Below are positions 58,556-64,000 of a stretch of DNA of 64,000 bases, one piece after another. The notes beneath the pieces are model-generated. The model searched no databases, was not told the origin of the DNA, and saw only the letters and a program-made list of their open reading frames with translations. The position numbers were made by a program, and so were the translations under genes. This stretch comes from Erwinia sorbitola (GTDB taxonomy: Bacteria > Pseudomonadota > Gammaproteobacteria > Enterobacterales > Enterobacteriaceae): the NCBI RefSeq assembly GCF_009738185.1, contig NZ_CP046509.1, positions 3,909,501 to 3,973,500 on the forward strand, written 5' to 3'. Within the stretch, counting starts at the first letter, position 1; each line of letters begins with the position of its first letter.

Positions 58556-59938
58556 TTATAATTCGTCAAGTACAGACAACGCGTCAGCCAGCTTTTTTAC
58601 CCCGTAGACTTTCATATTTTCCGGCGGTTTTTTCGGCACATTGGCTATCGGTACAATGGCGCGGCGGAAGCCGTGCTTGGCCGCTTCCGAGATGCGCTCC
58701 TGGCCACTGGGCACCGGGCGGATCTCCCCGGCCAGCCCCACCTCACCAAACACCACCAGATCGTGCGGCAGCGGACGATCGCGCAGGCTGGAGACCATCG
58801 ACAGCATCAGCGCCAGGTCGGCGCTGGTTTCGGTGACTTTTACCCCGCCGACCACGTTTACAAACACATCCTGGTCAGCCATTTGCAGTCCGCCGTGACG
58901 GTGCAGCACCGCCAGCAGAATAGCCAGACGGTTCTGCTCCAGCCCCACCGCCACACGCCGTGGATTACCCATCATCGAATGATCCACCAGCGCCTGAATC
59001 TCCACCAGCAGCGGACGCGTTCCTTCCCACAGCACCATAACCGAGCTGCCTGAGGTGACTTCGTCGCCGCGGCTTAAGAAGATAGCCGACGGATTACTGA
59101 CTTCACGCAGCCCCTGCTCGGTCATGGCAAACACGCCCAGCTCATTCACCGCACCAAAACGGTTTTTATGGCTGCGCAGGGTGCGGAATCGGGAATCAGC
59201 ATCACCATCCAGCAGCACCGAACAGTCGATACAGTGCTCCAGCACTTTTGGACCTGCCAGCGAACCATCTTTGGTTACGTGGCCGACCATCACAATGGCG
59301 ACACCTTTGGTTTTGGCGAAACGGGTCAGATAAGCGGCGGTTTCACGCACCTGAGCCACGCTGCCGGGAGAGGACTGGATATCGGCCATATGCATCACCT
59401 GAATCGAGTCGATCACCATCAGCTTCGGCTGCTCCTGCTCTGCGATGAGGCAGATCTGCTCGATGCTGGTTTCCGACAGCATATTCAGATTTTCGGTGGG
59501 CAGCCCCAGACGATGGGCGCGCATCGCCACCTGTTGCAGCGACTCCTCCCCGGTGACGTAGAGGGTTTTCATCCCTTCCGACAGCCTGCACAGGGTTTGC
59601 AGCAGCAGGGTACTTTTCCCTGCGCCGGGGTTGCCGCCGATCAGGATCGCACTGCCTGGCACCACGCCGCCGCCCAGCACGCGGTCAAACTCTTTAAATC
59701 CGGTAGAGAAGCGCGGCAGCTCATCCAGGCTGATCTCCGACAGCTTCTGTACCCGGCTGGGTCCGGCGCTGCCAGCATAGCCCGTCAGACGCTCATTGCG
59801 CGCCACAACAGGCGATGCCGCCAGACGTACTTCGGTAATTGTATTCCAGGCCTGGCAGGCGCTACATTGGCCCTGCCAGCGAGGATAATCTGCGCCACAC
59901 TCGTTACAAACAAAGGCACGCTTTACCGCTTTGGCCAA
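58556..59938 (-). CDS. radA: DNA repair protein RadA (Sms)
   Basis: RecA-like branch-migration helicase used in recombinational repair, 460 residues as in E. coli. The N-terminal zinc finger uses Cys11, Cys14, Cys25 and Cys28 (CNECGADYPRWQGQCSAC). Walker A is GGNPGAGKSTLLLQ near residue 100, and the RadA-specific KNRFG motif is near residue 258. A C-terminal Lon-like domain (ADLALMLSMVSSLRDRPLP...FGEVGLAGEIRPV) ends it. It is 9 bp downstream of serB. Confidence 0.97.
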   Translation of the reverse strand: MAKAVKRAFVCNECGADYPRWQGQCSACQAWNTITEVRLAASPVVARNERLTGYAGSAGPSRVQKLSEISLDELPRFSTGFKEFDRVLGGGVVPGSAILIGGNPGAGKSTLLLQTLCRLSEGMKTLYVTGEESLQQVAMRAHRLGLPTENLNMLSETSIEQICLIAEQEQPKLMVIDSIQVMHMADIQSSPGSVAQVRETAAYLTRFAKTKGVAIVMVGHVTKDGSLAGPKVLEHCIDCSVLLDGDADSRFRTLRSHKNRFGAVNELGVFAMTEQGLREVSNPSAIFLSRGDEVTSGSSVMVLWEGTRPLLVEIQALVDHSMMGNPRRVAVGLEQNRLAILLAVLHRHGGLQMADQDVFVNVVGGVKVTETSADLALMLSMVSSLRDRPLPHDLVVFGEVGLAGEIRPVPSGQERISEAAKHGFRRAIVPIANVPKKPPENMKVYGVKKLADALSVLDEL

Positions 59939-59947
59939 ATCTACCCC

Positions 59948-60925
59948 TTAACGCTCTTCATGGATCAGGCTGCCGCTGAGGATACAGAACACCCCCATCA
60001 GGTCAGCATGACGAATAATAACTTCGGTCTGCTCATTTACTTTCGGTTTGGCGTGATAAGCGATGCCCAGCGCCGAGGCTTTAATCATCGGCAGGTCGTT
60101 GGCACCATCGCCGACAGCCACCGTCTGCTCAGGAGCGATCTCAAAGCGAGCTGCCAGCTTGCGCAGCGTATCCGCTTTATATTGCGCATCGACGATATCG
60201 CCCAGCACTTCTCCGGTCAGCTTTCCGTCGCGAATTTCCAGCACGTTAGCCGCAATCGCCGAGAGGTGCAGCGTATCGCGCAGATATTCCGCAAAATAGG
60301 TGAAGCCGCCAGAGGCGATAGCCACATGCCAGCCCAGCGCCTGAAGTTTAGCCACCAGCGAGGTCAGGCCCGGCATAAGCGGCAGTTGATCACGCACGGT
60401 TTTCAGAATATTGGCATCGGCATCTTTCAGTGTTGCCACCCGCTGGCGCAGGCTGGCAGCGAAGTCCAGCTCGCCACGCATCGCGCGCTCTGTCACTTCC
60501 GCCACCAGCTCACCGCTGCCTGCCAGTTTGGCGATCTCATCAATGCATTCGATCTCAATCGCCGTGGAGTCCATATCCATCACCAGCAGACCCGGGGTTT
60601 TCAGATGAGGAATACGCCCTAACGGAGCCACGTCCAGACCAGCTTCATGGGCCAGCTTCATTGCACGCGGCGTCAGCGATCCCGCCAGGCGTACCACATG
60701 ATAATCGTCCACTATCCAGGCACTGACAATCACCATGGCTGCACCTAGCTGACGCTGGTATTCAGTCAGCCGGGCTTTGTCGAGTTGACGCCCATACAGT
60801 AACCAGCCGGAACGTCCGGCACGGTAATCCAGCGGCATTACTTCATCGCCGCTCAAAGAAAGAGGCAACCCCGGCCAGAGAGAGACTTCGGCAGGCAGGT
60901 CGCACCAGGTGAGGCTATTTGGCAT
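59948..60925 (-). CDS. serB: Phosphoserine phosphatase
   Basis: HAD-family enzyme giving serine from phosphoserine. It has 325 residues from ATG at 60925 (MPNSLTWCDLPAEVSLWPGL), against 322 in E. coli. The frame is open upstream but that sequence is unrelated and overlaps ytjB. The catalytic Asp pair is in LLVMDMDSTAIEIECIDEI near residue 115. HAD motifs II (AIASGGFTYF) and III/IV (AVGDGANDLPMIKAS) follow. It is divergent from ytjB, first of serB-radA-nadR. Confidence 0.97.
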   Translation of the reverse strand: MPNSLTWCDLPAEVSLWPGLPLSLSGDEVMPLDYRAGRSGWLLYGRQLDKARLTEYQRQLGAAMVIVSAWIVDDYHVVRLAGSLTPRAMKLAHEAGLDVAPLGRIPHLKTPGLLVMDMDSTAIEIECIDEIAKLAGSGELVAEVTERAMRGELDFAASLRQRVATLKDADANILKTVRDQLPLMPGLTSLVAKLQALGWHVAIASGGFTYFAEYLRDTLHLSAIAANVLEIRDGKLTGEVLGDIVDAQYKADTLRKLAARFEIAPEQTVAVGDGANDLPMIKASALGIAYHAKPKVNEQTEVIIRHADLMGVFCILSGSLIHEER

Positions 60926-61059
60926 CACAGCTCCTGTAGGGACATTCAATACGCAATTCTGCGCAAAATAATGCAAGAGGCTACCCTGTAAGCCCGCCTT
61001 CTGGCAACATAAAGCTAATGACCGCAAGCCGGTTCGTCCACCAAGATTAAAGGGTTGAG

Positions 61060-61785
61060 ATGGCAAAAGCCAAACTGAAGTTTCGCCTGCACCGTACGGT
61101 GATCGTCCTGATCTGCCTGACGCTGCTGGTCGTGCTGATGCAGGGGGCATCCTGGTTCAGCCTCGGGCATCAGATGGCCCGCTCTGAACAGGTTGAGGAG
61201 CTGGCGCATACCCTGACGCGCCAGGTCGCATGGAATCTGACGCCGCTGATGGAAAACCCTGACGATAACCATCAGAAAATCATTGATTCGCTCGACCAGC
61301 TGACGCATGAAAGCCGCATTCTTGATGCCTCACTGTACGATATTAACGGCAGCCTTATCGCACACAGCGGAGAAACCATTAACGTCCGTGACCGGCTGGC
61401 ACTCGACGGGCAGCGTGCCGGTAGTTACTTTAACCATCAGATTGTTCAGCCGCTGGCGAGTAAAGACGGCCCGCGTGGTTTTCTGCGCGTTACGCTGGAT
61501 ACGCACGTGCTGGTGACCGAAGCCAAGCAGGTGGATAACACCACAAATATTCTGCGCCTGATGATGATTCTGGCGCTGGCTATCGGCATTATTCTCTCCC
61601 GTACTCTGCTGCGCGATCGCCGTACCCGCTGGCAGCAGTCGCCCTTCCTGCTTACCGCCAATAATCCGGTAAAAGAGGATGATGATGATGAGAATGAAGG
61701 TGAAAATAGCGGCGACAGTCACCCGCAGCCATCCGCTGACGAAGGCAAAAAACAGCCTGCAACATCAGGCGGTAAAAGCGAATAG
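61060..61785 (+). CDS. ytjB: YtjB (Smp) family membrane protein
   Basis: Protein of unknown function, 241 residues (E. coli YtjB about 214). It has an N-terminal membrane helix (VIVLICLTLLVVLMQGASWF, about residues 11-30), then a periplasmic domain of 120 residues with QVAWNLTPLM and LDASLYDINGSLIAHSG, reminiscent of a sensor-like fold. A second helix follows near residue 170 (LRLMMILALAIGIILSR). The C-terminal tail after residue 200 is unusually acidic and low-complexity (EDDDDENEGENSGDSHPQPS) and is longer than in E. coli. It is divergent from serB, conserved context. Confidence 0.88.
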   Translation: MAKAKLKFRLHRTVIVLICLTLLVVLMQGASWFSLGHQMARSEQVEELAHTLTRQVAWNLTPLMENPDDNHQKIIDSLDQLTHESRILDASLYDINGSLIAHSGETINVRDRLALDGQRAGSYFNHQIVQPLASKDGPRGFLRVTLDTHVLVTEAKQVDNTTNILRLMMILALAIGIILSRTLLRDRRTRWQQSPFLLTANNPVKEDDDDENEGENSGDSHPQPSADEGKKQPATSGGKSE

Positions 61786-61853
61786 TCACGACGCCGGGCC
61801 TGAAAGGCGATCCCGGAAGATAAGACGATAGCGGTTAGCAGGGGAAATAACGG

Positions 61854-61872
61854 GGCTGACAGAGCGTCAGCC
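61854..61872 (-). terminator. Hairpin 3' of deoD
   Basis: GGCTGAC-AGAGC-GTCAGCC is a perfect 7-bp stem 16 bp after the deoD stop codon. The minus-strand tail (CCGTTATTT) is only weakly T-rich. It lies in the gap between convergent ytjB and deoD and may end the deo operon transcript. Confidence 0.55.
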
Positions 61873-61888
61873 TCCGGTAAGAAAATAA

Positions 61889-62608
61889 TTACTCTTTGTC
61901 GCCCAACAGCACTGACTCCAGCGCGATTTCAATCATCTCACTGAACGTGGTCTGACGCTCTGCTGCGGTGGTCTGCTCATGGGTACGGATATGGTCAGAC
62001 ACGGTGCAAATAGTCAGCGCTTTAGCACCAAACTCTGCTGCCACGCCGTAGATACCCGCCGCTTCCATCTCCACACCGAGAATGCCGTACTTTTCCATCA
62101 CATCGAACATCTGCGGATCGGGCGTGTAGAACAGGTCAGCGGAGAAGATGTTACCCACACGAGCATCTACGCCCAGCGCTTTCGCCGCATCAACCGCGTT
62201 GCGCACCATGTCGAAGTCAGCGATTGCTGAGAAGTCATGGTCTTTAAAACGCATACGGTTCACTTTAGAGTCGGTACAGGCGCCCATACCAATCACCACG
62301 TCACGCAGTTTCACATCGGCCCGTACTGCACCGCAGGAACCCACACGGATGATTTTCTTGACGCCGAACTCGGTGATCAGCTCTTTCGCATAGATAGAGC
62401 AGGATGGGATACCCATACCGTGACCCATTACGGAGATCTTACGGCCTTTATAGGTTCCGGTGTAGCCCAACATGCCGCGCACGTTGTTTACTTCCACCGC
62501 ATCCTGCAGGAAGGTCTCAGCAATGTGCTTTGCGCGCAGTGGATCGCCCGGCATCAGCACCACGTCAGCAAAATCACCCATTTCAGCGTTAATATGAGGC
62601 GTAGCCAT
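61889..62608 (-). CDS. deoD: Purine-nucleoside phosphorylase
   Basis: Hexameric phosphorylase that splits (deoxy)purine nucleosides to base and (deoxy)ribose-1-phosphate. It has 239 residues from ATG at 62608 (MATPHINAEMGDFADVVLMP), the E. coli length. Phosphate-site residues in LMPGDPLRAKHIAE and RVGSCGAVRADVKL, and the catalytic Asp in TICTVSDHIRTHE near residue 204, are visible. It is last gene of the deo operon, 148 bp after deoB. Confidence 0.97.
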   Translation of the reverse strand: MATPHINAEMGDFADVVLMPGDPLRAKHIAETFLQDAVEVNNVRGMLGYTGTYKGRKISVMGHGMGIPSCSIYAKELITEFGVKKIIRVGSCGAVRADVKLRDVVIGMGACTDSKVNRMRFKDHDFSAIADFDMVRNAVDAAKALGVDARVGNIFSADLFYTPDPQMFDVMEKYGILGVEMEAAGIYGVAAEFGAKALTICTVSDHIRTHEQTTAAERQTTFSEMIEIALESVLLGDKE

Positions 62609-62688
62609 GTTCAATCCTTATCTTAATTATTAATGTCACTTTTTACCCTCCAGATTTCGCATTACAGAAAGAGGCCAACTGAACAAAA

Positions 62689-62720
62689 CCCCGATGACCT
62701 ACAAAAGTAAGTGACCGGGG
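62689..62720 (-). other. Imperfect hairpin in the deoB-deoD spacer
   Basis: CCCCG and CGGGG, with partly complementary inner arms (11 of 14 positions) around AAAA, form a stem-loop in the 148-bp spacer. No T-tract. It could stabilise the upstream mRNA. No separate promoter for deoD was recognised. Confidence 0.4.
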
Positions 62721-62756
62721 ATTGCAGCTAACGCACCTGGAGTACGAAAGATGAGG

Positions 62757-63980
62757 TTACAGAATGGATTTACCGTATTCCATCGGCGACAGACCAAAAT
62801 AGCTGGCTACCGTCTGGCCGATGTCCGCAAAGGTATCGCGGTAACCGTAATCGCCAGGTTTCACGCCCGGTCCGTAAATCAGTACCGGGATATGCTCACG
62901 GGTATGATCGGTTCCAGGCCAGCTTGGGTCACAGCCGTGGTCGGCGGTGAGGATCAGAATATCCCCCTCTTTCACCAGCTCCATTAACTGTGGCAGGCGG
63001 CGGTCGAACAGCTCCAGCCCCCCGGCGTAGCCAGGAATATCACGGCGGTGTCCCCAGGCTGAGTCGAAGTCAACAAAGTTGGTAAACACGATGCTGTTAT
63101 CCGGCGCGGTTTTCATTTCAGCAATAGTGGCATCAAACAGCGCATCCAGGCCGGTTGCTTTCACTTTTTTGGTGATGCCAACCTGCGCATAGATATCTGC
63201 AATTTTACCGACTGAAATCACTTCTCCGCCCTTCTCATCCACCAGCTTTTTCAAGATGGTTGGTGCAGGGGGTTCTACCGCCAGGTCATGGCGATTGCCG
63301 GTACGCTCGAAGTTACCGGCTTTGTCACCGATAAACGGACGCGCAATCACACGACCGATATTGTAACCACCTTCGGTCAGCGCTTCGCGGGCAATTTCAC
63401 ACAGCTCGTAGAGACGATCCAGACCAAATGTCTCTTCATGGCAGGCAATCTGGAACACCGAGTCAGCGGAGGTATAGAAAATCGGCTTACCGGTTTTCAT
63501 ATGCTCTTCACCCAGCTGGTCAAGGATCACCGTGCCGGAGGAGTGGCAGTTACCGAGGTAGCCCGGCAGATTGGCTTTTTCTACCAGCAGATCGAGCAGC
63601 TCCTGCGGGAAGCTGTTTTCAACATCGCTGAAATAACCCCAGTCAAACAGCACCGGCACACCGGCAATTTCCCAGTGTCCGGAGGGGGTATCTTTACCCG
63701 AAGAAAGTTCGCTGGCGTAGGCATATGCGCCAATAATTTCCGCGTCTTTGTCCAGCCCTAACGGGAACTGTCCGCAGGAGGCTTCCGCCGCTTTGCCCAA
63801 ACCCAGCGCTGTCAGATTCGGCAGGTGCAGTGGGCCTTTACGTCCTTTGTCTGCTTCACCCTTGAAGCACGCCTCGGCAATATGCCCGAGGGTATTAGAG
63901 CCTTTATCGCCAAACTTGTCGGCGTCTTTGCTGTACCCAATTCCGAAGGAATCAAGCACCATGATAAATGCACGTTTCAT
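62757..63980 (-). CDS. deoB: Phosphopentomutase
   Basis: Interconverts (deoxy)ribose-1-phosphate and -5-phosphate, linking nucleoside breakdown to central metabolism. It has 407 residues, the E. coli length, complete from ATG at 63980. Alkaline-phosphatase-superfamily metal sites are seen: MVLDSFGIGYSKDADKFGDK at the N-terminus, FVDFDSAWGHRRDIPGY, and ILTADHGCDPSWPGTDHTRE near the C-terminus. deoC and deoA, if present, lie outside to the right. DeoR (encoded at 52.7 kb) and CytR probably control it. Confidence 0.98.
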   Translation of the reverse strand: MKRAFIMVLDSFGIGYSKDADKFGDKGSNTLGHIAEACFKGEADKGRKGPLHLPNLTALGLGKAAEASCGQFPLGLDKDAEIIGAYAYASELSSGKDTPSGHWEIAGVPVLFDWGYFSDVENSFPQELLDLLVEKANLPGYLGNCHSSGTVILDQLGEEHMKTGKPIFYTSADSVFQIACHEETFGLDRLYELCEIAREALTEGGYNIGRVIARPFIGDKAGNFERTGNRHDLAVEPPAPTILKKLVDEKGGEVISVGKIADIYAQVGITKKVKATGLDALFDATIAEMKTAPDNSIVFTNFVDFDSAWGHRRDIPGYAGGLELFDRRLPQLMELVKEGDILILTADHGCDPSWPGTDHTREHIPVLIYGPGVKPGDYGYRDTFADIGQTVASYFGLSPMEYGKSIL

Positions 63981-64000
63981 CCTGATCTCCTGCGCGATAG

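Noticed and set aside
60926..61150. 75-codon N-terminal extension of serB
   Set aside because: It overlaps the start of divergent ytjB and is not found in SerB proteins.

Overview
The window is an ordinary chromosomal segment of an Enterobacterales bacterium. The family is most likely Erwiniaceae (Erwinia or Pantoea-like). This is inferred from protein similarity to E. coli, the preserved but rearranged gene order, and the REP-type hairpins; no database search was possible. Most of it is an E. coli-like core backbone. No rRNA, tRNA, insertion sequence, prophage or CRISPR array was seen.

Layout. Positions 1-11570 (minus strand) carry carB (last codon and stop cut by the window edge), carA, dapB, ispH, fkpB, lspA, ileS and ribF. 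rpsT (plus, UUG start) follows, then nhaR-nhaA and dnaJ-dnaK with two sigma-32-type promoters, an MFS transporter and mog. Positions 20444-25315 hold a four-gene chaperone-usher fimbrial operon. Next come talB, yaaA, a 0.67-kb tandem array of REP-like hairpins, the thr operon (thrC, thrB, thrA and the thrL leader with attenuator), yjtD, arcA, creA, rob, gpmB, yjjX, trpR and slt.

Between slt and ettA, two genes that are neighbours in E. coli, lies a 12.6-kb block (40.7-53.4 kb). It encodes allophanate hydrolase, urea carboxylase, a GntR/FCD regulator, a complete urea ABC transporter (urtABCDE) and deoR. The transporter would import urea, urea carboxylase would make allophanate with ATP, and the hydrolase would release ammonia. 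The block is preceded by a near-consensus sigma-54 promoter, an NtrC-like site and a perfect 36-bp inverted repeat laid over the predicted transcription start. This indicates nitrogen control plus a second, local control.

The right end returns to backbone: ettA, a divergent LysR regulator/quinone-oxidoreductase pair, nadR-radA-serB, ytjB, deoD and deoB.

The most notable non-coding features are the REP array between yaaA and thrC (eight units of 81/82 bp plus one inverted end unit), dispersed relatives of the same hairpin (one inside the urt operon), and the control region of the urea operon. I did not find a clearly undescribed multi-gene system.
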